Assembly (NCBI GenBank): GCA_020073145.1
Contig: JAIQFS010000045.1
Span: 1 to 45,236, forward strand
Direction of reading: 5' to 3'
Origin: Terriglobia bacterium
Lineage (GTDB): Bacteria > Acidobacteriota > Terriglobia > Bryobacterales > Bryobacteraceae
DNA length: 45,236 nucleotides
Shown piece by piece: positions 32,413 through 41,377 of this stretch; the first letter of the stretch is position 1; every line of letters begins with the position of its first letter. The translations under genes were made by a program, and so were the position numbers. The notes below the pieces were generated by a model, which was given only the letters and a program-made list of their open reading frames with translations, was not told the DNA's origin and searched no databases.

Positions 32413-34049
32413 CGGGACAGACCGAGGCGCTAGAGACCCTACCGCCGGGCGTAACGCCAATCAACGATCCGAAGCATCAGAAGAAGGTAAGCCGCACGCT
32501 CTCCAAGGCCGTTTCCCTGCACCTGGAGGGCAAGTTGGAAAGCGCCGCGAAGCTGCTCAGCCGGGGCATCGAAGCCGGCGAGCAGGATGCCGGCATGTAT
32601 TCCGCGCTCGGCCATATTCACTATGAAATGCGCGATTACCAAGCCGCTGCGACCACCTACGCGCAGCTGCTGGAACTGGAACCGCAGCACCGCACGGCGC
32701 ACTTTAATCTCGGGGTATGCCAGGGCAATCTGAAGGACTGGGCGGGGGCCTCGGATTCGTTTCGCAGCGCGTTTGAGACCGACGCCACAAGGTCAGATGC
32801 GCTGCTGGGGCTGGGCATTTGCCTGGTGCACCTCGGGCATGCGCAAGAAGCCGTCGAGATCCTGGACCGGTATCTGAACCTGTTCCCCGAGAACGAGCAG
32901 GCCCTGTTTGGCAAAGCCGTGGGGCTGCAGCAGGCCGGCCATTACGCCGAAGCCACAGAGTTCTACCGCAAGATTTTGTCGCGCAATCCGAAGTGCGAGG
33001 AAGCGCTCTCCAACCTGGTGGCGATGTACGTGGAGAACAAGGACCACGAGGCCGTGCGCCGGTATGCGGAGATGCTGGCCGAACTGCAGGCGGATTCTCC
33101 GGTGGCTTTAGAGGCGCTGGCCAGCGTGGCCTTCGCGGATGGAGACTATCAGGCGGCCTCACGGTATTGCAAGAGCCTGTCGGAAGCCTCTCCGGAGCGC
33201 TATGAGAATTGGTTCAACCTGGGCGTCGCGTACCACAAGATCGGGAGTTTCCAGAAAGCGGCGCAAGCCTATACGCAAGCCGCCGCGTTGAAACCGGATT
33301 CGGCGCAAGCCTACCTGAACCTGGGGGTGGTGCAACAAGAATTGAACGACATGGCGGCGGCGCGCGCCTCCTACGATAAGGCTCTGCAAATCGAGCCGAA
33401 TCAGCCCGGCACCATGTGGAACCTGGCGCTGGTCTCGGAGCAGCAGGGCGAGCGCACCTACGCCGAGAAACTATATTCGCAGATTCCGACAGACGCCCCC
33501 GAGTGGGGCGACGCGAGTTTCCGGCTGGGGTACCTGCGGCTGTTGCGCGGCGATTACGCGGGCAGCGCCGAGGCGTTCCACGCCTGCGTCCAGCAGCGCG
33601 CGGAATGGCCCGAGGCTTACCTAAACGCGGGCATCGCTCACGCCCGGTCGGGCAACCCCGACGAAGCGCGGCGCTGCTTCCAGGAAGCGCTCATGCAGCG
33701 CGCCGATTCCTCCGACGCCGTGCGCGGATTGGCCGCCCTGGCGCTCGAGCAGGAAGACTACAGCGAGGCCTTTGAGCTGCACCGGCGTCTGATCGAACTG
33801 GGCGAGCACAGCCCGGAACTGTATTACAACGCCGCGCTGATCTGCCAGAAGCAGGGGCAGAACGACGAAGCCGTCAAGTTCTACCAGAAGGCGCTGCACG
33901 AGCATCCGAAGTTCGCCGAAGCTCTGCTCAACCTGGGCCACGCCCTGATGGCTCTGGGCCAGGAAGACGAGGCGCGTTCCTGCTGGCGCCGCGCGATCCG
34001 CGAGAAACCCGAGTTGGCGCAGGCCTACTTCGAGCCGCCGGTGCAGTAA
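32400..34049 (+). CDS. Tetratricopeptide-repeat protein
   Basis: A 549-aa protein made almost wholly of TPR units, at least 12 in number (for example AYLNLGVVQQELNDMAAARA and LYYNAALICQKQGQNDEAVK). No signal peptide or membrane segment is visible, so it is probably cytoplasmic. TPR superhelices bind partner peptides, and the gene overlap with the preceding membrane protein suggests that its cytoplasmic part is the partner. It ends 58 bases from the convergent amylase gene. The biological process is not known. Confidence 0.9.
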   Translation: MEFVTGQTEALETLPPGVTPINDPKHQKKVSRTLSKAVSLHLEGKLESAAKLLSRGIEAGEQDAGMYSALGHIHYEMRDYQAAATTYAQLLELEPQHRTAHFNLGVCQGNLKDWAGASDSFRSAFETDATRSDALLGLGICLVHLGHAQEAVEILDRYLNLFPENEQALFGKAVGLQQAGHYAEATEFYRKILSRNPKCEEALSNLVAMYVENKDHEAVRRYAEMLAELQADSPVALEALASVAFADGDYQAASRYCKSLSEASPERYENWFNLGVAYHKIGSFQKAAQAYTQAAALKPDSAQAYLNLGVVQQELNDMAAARASYDKALQIEPNQPGTMWNLALVSEQQGERTYAEKLYSQIPTDAPEWGDASFRLGYLRLLRGDYAGSAEAFHACVQQRAEWPEAYLNAGIAHARSGNPDEARRCFQEALMQRADSSDAVRGLAALALEQEDYSEAFELHRRLIELGEHSPELYYNAALICQKQGQNDEAVKFYQKALHEHPKFAEALLNLGHALMALGQEDEARSCWRRAIREKPELAQAYFEPPVQ

Positions 34050-34107
34050 TCCTGCGGACGCGGACGAAATCGAGGCTGCTGCTGCAGAAGGCCTGGGCAG
34101 GCTTCCA

Positions 34108-36234
34108 CTAATACTGCCAGTCCACGTTCACAAAGGCGGTTCCGCCGGCGGGCACGGTGTACTTGTGGTTGGGGCCGGCCTCCCAGGTCACGGCGCCATT
34201 GCCCGCGATCTTGATGAACTTGAACTCGATGGTCTGGCCTGCGGGCACGCTCGCATTGAGAAACCAGTTTGGGTAGTTGGGCGCCAGCATGGGGCCGACG
34301 GCGCCGTCCCAGGTGGTGCTCCAGTTCCCCAATTCCACCGCGTTGCCGGTGAGGAAGATGTAATCGCCGAAGGTGGTGGATGTGGCGTTGTGCACGGTGA
34401 ACGTGACGGGAATCAGCTTCGCCCCGAGGACGGTAAACGGCACGGTGTTGGAGACATGCGCGCTCGCATCCCACACGCTCACGTTATAGTTGCCGCCGGG
34501 CACGTTGGGAACCTTGACTACGATCTGGCTCGGGCTGGAGCTGACCACGGTGGCGGCGGTGGTCCCGAACTTGACCGTGTTCGCGCCGGAAAACGAGCCG
34601 GCCAGCGTGACCGCCACGGCCGTCTGCGCGACATCGGGACCGACCGAGGCCAGCAGCGGAGCCGCCGGTGTGGCGGGCCGGAATTGCCACACCGCGACGG
34701 TGTGCGCCGGCAGCGTGAAGTTCGCCACGGGATTGTTTCCGCCGCCGTTGTTGACCGTGATGGAAGCCCCGCCCAGCAGGCCGCCCAGGTAGTCGCCATA
34801 GGTCCCCGGCGGCAGCGACGTGAAGAGGCCGCCGATGGGCGTGCCCGCGGTGTCGCTCTTGTTGATGGCCACCAGCACCACGCTGCCGGCGAACGCGCGC
34901 TCATAGATGTAGACGTCGTTGTTGATCCAGCGCTGTGCCATGCCTCCATCGGCGAGGGCGGCATTCTTCCCGCGCAGGGCTGCCAGTTTGGCGATCAGTT
35001 TGTAGGCGGTGGTGGCGGCGCCGAACGCCGGCATCATCGGCCGGTTGTAGGGATCGTTGCCGAAGTTCGTATCGTTGTGCAGGTACTGTTCGGTACCGTA
35101 GTAGATGACCGGCACGCCGCGGCAGGTGAGCAGAAACGCCAGAGCCTCGTGGAGGCGATTCTGGTTGTTGCTGAGCGAGAGGAAACGCTGCCGGTCGTGG
35201 TTGTCGAGGAACGTCACCAGATCGTTCGGCTGCCGGAAGTTCACGGCCTCCTGAGCCAGCACGCCATCGATCTCGCCGAACCCGTTGTTCCACGCGAAGA
35301 CGTCGTCGATGGCATGGTGCAGCGGAAAGTCGAGCGCCGAAAACCCCGAGCGGTTCGCGAACTTATAAAGGTCATGGTATAGCGCGTCGGTGGTGGTGTC
35401 GGCGATCCATTCGCCGAACACGAAGGTATTGGCATTGGTAAAGATACTGTTGACGAAGCTGTACAGCCAGCCCCAGGTGGCGTGCTTGATGGCGTCCACG
35501 CGGAAGCCGTCCACCTTGTGCTGTTGGAAAAGCCTGGCCGCGCCTTTCAGGTACGCATCGACCGTGGCATTTTCCTGATTGAAGTCGGCCAGGTTGGAGA
35601 GGGTGCCATATTGCACCTGGTAGCGGTCGTTCCAATCGCTGATGTTGGGGTTGTGGTGGAAGTAGCCGTTGGTGTCGTGGGTGTAATCGCCAACGAGCGT
35701 GCCGTTGTCATAGAAGGCGCCAAATTCGCCGTTGTTATTGTTATTGGAATGGTTGGGCGCAAAATCCACGATGACCTTGATGCCGCGGGCGTGCGCAGCG
35801 GCCACCAGGTTATCGAAGGCCGTCCAGGAGTTGCCGGCGTCCCCGAAGTGCTCCTCAATGCGCTTGAAGTCGCGGCCCTGATAGCCGTGATACGGCGCGC
35901 CAATGGCGGATCCGGCGATGTTGGCGTTCTCATTATCCACGGGCGGCGAGATCCAGATGGCGGTGACGCCCATTCCCGCCAGGTAGGCCAGTTTCGCCTG
36001 GATGCCGGCGAGGTCACCTCCCCAATAGGCCTGCCAGTTGGTTTTGGAGGAATCGTAGAGGCCGGCGCTCTGGGGCGGGTTGTTGTTGCCGGGGTCTCCG
36101 TCAAAGAACCGGTCGGTGATGATCTGATAGACGACTTCGCGTTTGAAATCTGCCGAATTCAAACCCTGTGGGGCCAGCCAGACAGTAAGCAAAGGCAGGG
36201 CCGGAAGCCATCTCGCGCGGAGAGCTTGAAACAT
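34108..36234 (-). CDS. Secreted CGTase-like GH13 alpha-amylase with TIG and CBM20 domains
   Basis: A 708-aa enzyme. The start ATG 36234 follows CAGGAG by eight bases; the frame to 36288 has no ribosome site. A signal peptide (ARWLPALPLLTVWLAPQG) leads into a GH13 barrel with catalytic D247 in GFRVDAIKH, E275 in FGEW and D347 in FLDNHD. A C domain, a TIG/IPT domain (about 535-610) and a C-terminal CBM20 starch-binding domain (about 612-708) give the A-B-C-D-E layout of cyclodextrin glucanotransferases and maltogenic amylases. The sequence after RVDAIKH is ATWGW rather than the common MPFGW of CGTases, so hydrolysis versus cyclisation is open. It acts on starch outside the cell. Confidence 0.9.
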   Translation of the reverse strand: MFQALRARWLPALPLLTVWLAPQGLNSADFKREVVYQIITDRFFDGDPGNNNPPQSAGLYDSSKTNWQAYWGGDLAGIQAKLAYLAGMGVTAIWISPPVDNENANIAGSAIGAPYHGYQGRDFKRIEEHFGDAGNSWTAFDNLVAAAHARGIKVIVDFAPNHSNNNNNGEFGAFYDNGTLVGDYTHDTNGYFHHNPNISDWNDRYQVQYGTLSNLADFNQENATVDAYLKGAARLFQQHKVDGFRVDAIKHATWGWLYSFVNSIFTNANTFVFGEWIADTTTDALYHDLYKFANRSGFSALDFPLHHAIDDVFAWNNGFGEIDGVLAQEAVNFRQPNDLVTFLDNHDRQRFLSLSNNQNRLHEALAFLLTCRGVPVIYYGTEQYLHNDTNFGNDPYNRPMMPAFGAATTAYKLIAKLAALRGKNAALADGGMAQRWINNDVYIYERAFAGSVVLVAINKSDTAGTPIGGLFTSLPPGTYGDYLGGLLGGASITVNNGGGNNPVANFTLPAHTVAVWQFRPATPAAPLLASVGPDVAQTAVAVTLAGSFSGANTVKFGTTAATVVSSSPSQIVVKVPNVPGGNYNVSVWDASAHVSNTVPFTVLGAKLIPVTFTVHNATSTTFGDYIFLTGNAVELGNWSTTWDGAVGPMLAPNYPNWFLNASVPAGQTIEFKFIKIAGNGAVTWEAGPNHKYTVPAGGTAFVNVDWQY

Positions 36235-36402
36235 AAGCGCAGCTCCTGAACCGGGAGAATTCTTATGCCGAGGGCAGGATCGTACCACGAATTCTAAGTC
36301 GGCACAATCGGGATTCTCAGGGGCGATCCGCGATTCGAGTTGTGATCAAACGTACAATTCGGCGACCGGGGCGAGGGCGTACCCGGCGGCTGCGCCGGTG
36401 GT

Positions 36403-36408
36403 TATAAT
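36403..36408 (+). promoter_or_regulatory. -10 box TATAAT for fabD
   Basis: TATAAT ends six bases before the TTG start of fabD and no Shine-Dalgarno sequence lies between, so the transcript is probably leaderless. It shares GGTTATAATCGC with 29699-29710. Confidence 0.55.
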
Positions 36409-36414
36409 CGCGGG

Positions 36415-37359
36415 TTGACACCCAAGACAGCGTTTCTTTTCCCCGGCCAAGGCTCCCAATACGCCGGGATGGGCAAGGGGCTGGCGGAGGCGTATCCGGC
36501 CGCGCGCCGCGTGTTTGACGAAGCCGATGAAGCGCTCGGCTTCTCGCTCTCCCGCCTGTGTTTTGAGGGCCCCGCCGATCACCTCAAGCTGACCGAGAAC
36601 CAGCAGCCGGCGTTGCTGACGGTTTCCGTGGCGGCATTGGCGGTGCTGCGGCAGGAGGGCTGGACCCCGGATTTCGTGGCCGGCCACAGCCTGGGAGAAT
36701 ACTCCGCGCTGGTGGCGGCGGGCAGCCTGCGGTTGGCGGAAGCGGTGCGCCTGGTTCGGAAGCGCGGACAGTACATGCAGGAGGCCGTGCCGGAAGGCGT
36801 GGGCGCCATGGCGGCGCTGTTGCGGCTGCCGCCCGAGAAGCTGGCGGGCGTTCTGGAACAAGCCGCACAGGGGGAGGTGGTGACGGCCGCCAATCTCAAT
36901 TCGGCCGATCAAGTGGTGATCGCGGGACACACCGGAGCAGTGAACCGCGCTGTCGAGCTGGCCAAGGCCGCGGGCGCGCGCCGCGCGATGCTGCTTGCGG
37001 TGAGCGCGCCCTTCCACTGCCCGCTGCTGAAGCCCGCGCAGGAACGCCTGCGGGCCGATCTCGACGCCGCGGAATTCCGCGATCTGGCGTGCCCGCTGGT
37101 GAACAACTGGCAGGCGCGCGCGGTGACCGCGGCGGCCGATGCCCGCGAAGGGCTCTATCAACAGGTCCCGAAACCCGTGCGCTGGGCCGAATCGATGCAG
37201 TATCTGGCGGCCCAGGGAGTAGCCCGCGCGGTGGAGGTGGGGGCGGGCAGCGTGCTCACCGGTCTGCTGCGCGGAGTAGAGCCTCCCATCGCCGGGCTCA
37301 AGTTCGGCGAGCCAGGCGACCTGGAAAAACTCAACGCGGATCGCGCTACCAGCGCTTGA
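36415..37359 (+). CDS. fabD: Malonyl-CoA:ACP transacylase
   Basis: A 314-aa enzyme that loads malonyl groups onto acyl carrier protein for fatty-acid synthesis. It has FPGQGSQYAGMG near the start, the nucleophile S92 in GHSLGEYSAL, and H201 in SAPFHC, with the usual length for the family. The start is TTG 36415; no better start exists in frame. It is not beside other fab genes here, which is unusual. Its end overlaps the convergent dcd gene by 14 bases. Confidence 0.97.
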   Translation: MTPKTAFLFPGQGSQYAGMGKGLAEAYPAARRVFDEADEALGFSLSRLCFEGPADHLKLTENQQPALLTVSVAALAVLRQEGWTPDFVAGHSLGEYSALVAAGSLRLAEAVRLVRKRGQYMQEAVPEGVGAMAALLRLPPEKLAGVLEQAAQGEVVTAANLNSADQVVIAGHTGAVNRAVELAKAAGARRAMLLAVSAPFHCPLLKPAQERLRADLDAAEFRDLACPLVNNWQARAVTAAADAREGLYQQVPKPVRWAESMQYLAAQGVARAVEVGAGSVLTGLLRGVEPPIAGLKFGEPGDLEKLNADRATSA

Positions 37360-38506
37360 ACTGTTTGCTCAAGGCCAGGCCCTGCCCCTGGTAGGACGAG
37401 CCGATGCCCGGCCCATAGGTCTTTGCGGGCACGGCGAGTAGGCGCTCATAAACCAGACGCCCTACGGTTTGCCCGTCGACAAAGACGAAGGGAACTCCGT
37501 GGGCCCGCACCTCGAGGACGGCGTGGGTGCCATTGATGTCGCCCGCGCCGTAGCCAAATCCCGGGTCGAAGAACCCCGCGTAGTGGATGCGGAATTCGCC
37601 CACTTGCGGATCGTAGGGCACCAGTTCCGCCGCATACTCGGGCGGGATCGAGACCCGCTCCTTCGAGAGCAGCAGGTAAAAGTCTTCGGGGTCGATGATC
37701 ATCTGCCGGTCTTTGGGGCGGGACAGCGGCTCCCAAAAGTCGGCCGGGTCGAAAAAGCCGACCTTTTCCAGATCGATGGGCGGCGCGTTCTTTTTGGCCC
37801 GGTATCCGATGATGGGGGACCCGGCGACACCGTCCAGGTCGAGCGAGATGCGAAGACCGTTGTCGATGCGGGCCTCGCCCGGCTGGTCTTCGGGCAGGAA
37901 GACCAGCTTGCCGCGCTCGTCGAGTTCGCGAAGCGTGCTGTCCGCGGGCCGGGGATTTCCCCGAACGAACCGGGCCTGGTACATGCGGGTTCCTTCGCGC
38001 ACCAGGACTCCGAAGGACTGCGGCACCACTTCGACGTACAGCTTCCCGCGATACCCCGCCGGCACGCGGTCGAACTCCACCCCGTAATCGGCCATGAGCC
38101 GGGTAAACACGTCCAGACGGCCGATGGTGCTTTTGGGATTGCCCTTGGCCCCAACCTGCGGCGGCAGGGCTAACTCTTCCTGGAGCGGAATGATGTAGAC
38201 GCACCCCGGCTCCAGCAGCGCACTGGTGGAGAGACTCAGTTCCTGATAGCCGAACTGGTCCAGCCGCTGCATGACCGTGTGATCTTTTCCGGGCAGAAGC
38301 CCGGCGCGGACCCGGTAGGCCACCGGCCCCAACCGCAAGTCGATGCTGGCGGGTTGAATCTGCACGTCTTGAACGGGCGAGAGCCCGGTGATGTGGCCGG
38401 ACTGGATGAGTTCTTCGATTCTTTGGGCGGGCAAAATGCCGGTGGTGTGCAAGGCTCGGAGTTCCTGCTCCAGCTCAGGGAACAGACTGCTGCTATTCAG
38501 ATCCAT
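37346..38506 (-). CDS. dcd: 2'-deoxycytidine triphosphate deaminase, double-length form
   Basis: A 386-aa protein, about twice E. coli Dcd (193 aa). It starts at ATG 38506, with GAGGG eight to nine bases ahead. Two dUTPase/Dcd-like halves are visible: the first with QIQPASIDLRLG and STIGRLDVFTRLM, the second with EFRIHYAGFFDPGFG and AVLEVRAHGVPFVFVDGQ. Long Dcd proteins with fused halves occur in Alphaproteobacteria and Acidobacteriota. The reaction turns dCTP into dUTP for dTMP synthesis. Which half is catalytic cannot be settled by eye. The mature protein ends FKRW. Confidence 0.85.
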   Translation of the reverse strand: MDLNSSSLFPELEQELRALHTTGILPAQRIEELIQSGHITGLSPVQDVQIQPASIDLRLGPVAYRVRAGLLPGKDHTVMQRLDQFGYQELSLSTSALLEPGCVYIIPLQEELALPPQVGAKGNPKSTIGRLDVFTRLMADYGVEFDRVPAGYRGKLYVEVVPQSFGVLVREGTRMYQARFVRGNPRPADSTLRELDERGKLVFLPEDQPGEARIDNGLRISLDLDGVAGSPIIGYRAKKNAPPIDLEKVGFFDPADFWEPLSRPKDRQMIIDPEDFYLLLSKERVSIPPEYAAELVPYDPQVGEFRIHYAGFFDPGFGYGAGDINGTHAVLEVRAHGVPFVFVDGQTVGRLVYERLLAVPAKTYGPGIGSSYQGQGLALSKQFKRW

Positions 38507-38598
38507 GCTGGGTTCCCTCAAATTTACCACCGCTCAGGCCCGGAGACTTGCTTTTTTCGTCGCGTTCAGGCAAGCTGATACGTTTCCCCCCGCTCCCC

Positions 38599-39552
38599 AT
38601 GCTGGAACGCGTCCTCTATCACGACCACTGTTTCGACGGCGCGGCGTCGGCGGCGTTTTTCAGCCGGTTCATCGCGGGCGCCGTCCACCAGGACGCCGAG
38701 TTCCGCTACACGGGGATGGCCCACCAGGCTTCTCAGGCTTTCGATCCCGGCCTGTTTGACGGCGACGAGAACGCCATCGTGGATTTCAAGTACTCCAGCG
38801 ATCCGCGGCTGACCTGGTGGTTCGACCATCATCAGAGCGCGTTCCTCAGCTCCGAAGACGCCGAACACTTTAAGCGCGACGGCAGCGGCCGGAAGCTCTA
38901 TGACCCACGGTACAAATCCTGCGCCTCGTTCATCCATGACATTGCCCGCGACCGGTTCGGCTTCCGCGCGCCCGAACTGGACGACCTGGTGAAATGGTCC
39001 GTCATCATCGACGGCGCACAATATTCCAGTGCCCAGGCCGCCCTGGAGTTGGGCGCACCGGCAATGAAGCTGACGCTGGTGATCGAAGCCGCGCAGGGCT
39101 CCGCGGTGGTGCAGAAAATCATTGGCTGGATGCAGCGGCGGCCGCTCGATAAGATCATTGCCGAGCCGGAAATTCAGGCGCTCTACGCGCCCCTGTACCA
39201 GCGCCACCTGGAGAACATCGAGATCATCAAGGGCCGGGCGCGCCAGGAAAACGGCGTGGTCTTCTTTGACCTGTCCGGCTACAACGTGGAAGGCTACAAC
39301 AAATTTATCCCTTACCACCTGTTTCCCAGCTCGACTTACACAGTTTCGGTGAGCCCATCGAGCTTTCGCACGAAGATTTCGGTGGGCTCGAATCCCTGGG
39401 CGCCCGAGGAGCCCAAGCACAACCTGGCGACCATCTGCGAGCGCTATGGCGGCGGCGGGCATCCGCGCGTGGGCGCAATCAGCCTGGCGCCCGGCGAGTT
39501 GGAGAAGGCACGGTCGGTGGCCGCGCAGATTGTGGAAGAGCTGAAGAGCTGA
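38599..39552 (+). CDS. DHH/DHHA1-family phosphoesterase
   Basis: A 317-aa protein starting at ATG 38599; the longer frame overlaps the dcd promoter region and lacks a site. It has the DHH features YHDHCFDGAASAAFF, DFKYSS and WWFDHHQS, and the DHHA1 end GGGGHPRVGAI. Relatives include RecJ nucleases, nano-RNase and cyclic-dinucleotide phosphodiesterases. The N-terminal motif begins HDHCFD instead of the usual HxDxDG, so metal coordination may vary. It is cytoplasmic by sequence. Its substrate is unknown; an oligonucleotide or small phosphodiester is the family default. Confidence 0.85.
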   Translation: MLERVLYHDHCFDGAASAAFFSRFIAGAVHQDAEFRYTGMAHQASQAFDPGLFDGDENAIVDFKYSSDPRLTWWFDHHQSAFLSSEDAEHFKRDGSGRKLYDPRYKSCASFIHDIARDRFGFRAPELDDLVKWSVIIDGAQYSSAQAALELGAPAMKLTLVIEAAQGSAVVQKIIGWMQRRPLDKIIAEPEIQALYAPLYQRHLENIEIIKGRARQENGVVFFDLSGYNVEGYNKFIPYHLFPSSTYTVSVSPSSFRTKISVGSNPWAPEEPKHNLATICERYGGGGHPRVGAISLAPGELEKARSVAAQIVEELKS

Positions 39553-39621
39553 TGGCGTCGAGCGGGCTCGTCGGGCGGTCGAGCCGCGCGGCGCGGCGCA
39601 CAAGGCTGGATCGTTCTGCCG

Positions 39622-40263
39622 CTAATATCCGCCTTCGCGCAGCTTCTCGATCGTCAGCGGGGTCTTCACATCGAGCTTCCGCAGCAGCTTCTCGACGTGC
39701 TTGGCGAGGATGTCGCATTCGATATTGACGTGCGCGCCGGGGCGGTAGCCGCCGAGCGTGGTGTTGCGGTAGGTGTGCGGGATGATGGTCACCGACAGCA
39801 CGTCGCCTTCGAGCGCGGCGATGGTGAGGCTGATGCCGTCAATGGCAACGGAGCCTTTGTAGACCAGAAACGCGTCGAGTGCGGAGGGAATGCGGACGCG
39901 CAGCCACCAGTTCTCATCGCCCAGCGCCTCAAGACCCAGCAGTTCGCCGGCGCCGTCGACGTGACCCTGGACGATGTGGCCGCTCAGCCGCCCGGTGGGT
40001 GCAAGCGGGCGCTCCAGATTGACGCGCGAGCCAGGACGCAAGTCGCCGAGATTGCTGCGGCGCAGCGTTTCGGGCGCGAGGTCAGCCGAGAACGTGTCGG
40101 GACCCAGATCCACCGCCGTCAGGCAGACGCCGTTGACTGCGATGCTGGCGCCCTCGCGCAAATCTTCCATCACGGTGGCGCACCGCACGCTCAGGCGCGA
40201 GCCTGTGACGCGCGATTGAATCGACGCTACCGTCCCCAGTTCTTCAATGATCCCCGTGAACAT
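39622..40263 (-). CDS. ribE: Riboflavin synthase alpha chain
   Basis: A 213-aa protein that turns two lumazines into riboflavin. It starts MFTGIIEELG, the universal N-terminus of the family, at ATG 40263 with GGAAGGG upstream. Two lumazine-binding halves are visible (VNGVCLTAV and IDGISLTIA; GHIVQGHVDG in the first). The name ribE follows B. subtilis use; in E. coli this enzyme is ribC. It overlaps ribD by 20 bases and is the last gene of ftsY-ribD-ribE. The lumazine synthase and GTP cyclohydrolase II genes are not in the window. Confidence 0.97.
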   Translation of the reverse strand: MFTGIIEELGTVASIQSRVTGSRLSVRCATVMEDLREGASIAVNGVCLTAVDLGPDTFSADLAPETLRRSNLGDLRPGSRVNLERPLAPTGRLSGHIVQGHVDGAGELLGLEALGDENWWLRVRIPSALDAFLVYKGSVAIDGISLTIAALEGDVLSVTIIPHTYRNTTLGGYRPGAHVNIECDILAKHVEKLLRKLDVKTPLTIEKLREGGY

Positions 40264-41377
40264 CCAGGTACCCTTCCACTGCGAACTCATCCGGCGGGAT
40301 GGGATGAACGGTGATGCCGTGGACGCGGATGGCGTCGGAGCGGCGGCGGCGCCCGATGCCGCCGGCCAGCGGCAGTGCCTCCAGGCCGCCAAGAATCTTG
40401 GGGCCGTAATAAAAGAAGACGCGGTCCACCAGGCCGCTTTCGAGCGCGGTCCAATTCACTTTGCTGCCGGCCTCGATCATGAGCGAAAGATATTTCTCCG
40501 CGCTCAGCCAATTGACGACGGCGCGCAGATCGGCGCGGCCGCCCGGCCCGTCGAACACCAGCACGCGGATGCCGCGGCCTTCGAGAATCTTGCGGCGGTC
40601 CGGGGAAGAGGCCGAGGTAGTGACCACCACGACGTCCCCGGCGGCGCTTCGCGCCATTTTGGAATCGAGCGCCAGACGCAATTGCGAATCCATGACGATG
40701 CGCAGCAGCGGGCGGCAGCGCGGCAGGCCGCTGCGGTCGGTGAGGAGCGGGTCGTCGGCCAGCACGGTGCCGATGCCGGTCAGGATCGCGTCCTGGTCAT
40801 GCCGCAACTGCTGCACGTGGGCTCGGGCGCGCTCGCTCGTAATCCAGCCGCGGTTATCGTCGGGGGCGGAGATCTTGCCGTCCAGCGTGATGGCGGTTTT
40901 GAGAGTGACCAGAGGCCTGCGGGTTCGCATGAAATGGAAAAAGGCCTCGTTCAACTTTTCGGCTTCGGCGGTGAACTCGGGCGCCATCTCAACTTCCACG
41001 CCGCCCTCGCGCAGCTTGCGGAACCCGTCGCCGCGCACCAGCGGATTGGGATCTTCCGCCACGGCCACCACCCGCGCAATACCGGCGGCGATCACGGCTT
41101 CGGCACAAGGCGGCGTGCGGCCCTGGTGCGCACAGGGCTCCAGGTTGAGATAGAGGGTGGCGCCGCGCGCTTCCCCGCCCGCCTGCGCCAGGGCTAGAAT
41201 CTCCGCGTGATCGAGCCCCGCATACGTATGGAAGCCGCGGCCGGTCACCCTGCCCTCGCGCACGACCACCGCGCCCACCAGGGGATTGGGGCTGACCAGC
41301 CCGCGGCCCTGGCGCGCCAGATCGAGCGCTTCGCGCAGGAAGGCGGCGTCCACGTCGGCTTTGCGTTCGGCGCTCAC
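40244..41377 (-). CDS. ribD: Bifunctional riboflavin deaminase/reductase
   Basis: A 377-aa enzyme for the second and third steps of riboflavin synthesis. The N-terminal deaminase (1-145) has the zinc site HAE and PCAHQGRTPPC. The C-terminal reductase (about 150-375) has VTLKTAITLDGKISA and LLTDRSGLPRCRPL. The length is normal. Its start overlaps the ftsY stop by four bases, and its end overlaps ribE, so the three are translationally coupled. No FMN riboswitch was recognised upstream of ftsY, so control by FMN is not evident. Confidence 0.97.
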   Translation of the reverse strand: MSAERKADVDAAFLREALDLARQGRGLVSPNPLVGAVVVREGRVTGRGFHTYAGLDHAEILALAQAGGEARGATLYLNLEPCAHQGRTPPCAEAVIAAGIARVVAVAEDPNPLVRGDGFRKLREGGVEVEMAPEFTAEAEKLNEAFFHFMRTRRPLVTLKTAITLDGKISAPDDNRGWITSERARAHVQQLRHDQDAILTGIGTVLADDPLLTDRSGLPRCRPLLRIVMDSQLRLALDSKMARSAAGDVVVVTTSASSPDRRKILEGRGIRVLVFDGPGGRADLRAVVNWLSAEKYLSLMIEAGSKVNWTALESGLVDRVFFYYGPKILGGLEALPLAGGIGRRRRSDAIRVHGITVHPIPPDEFAVEGYLDVHGDH

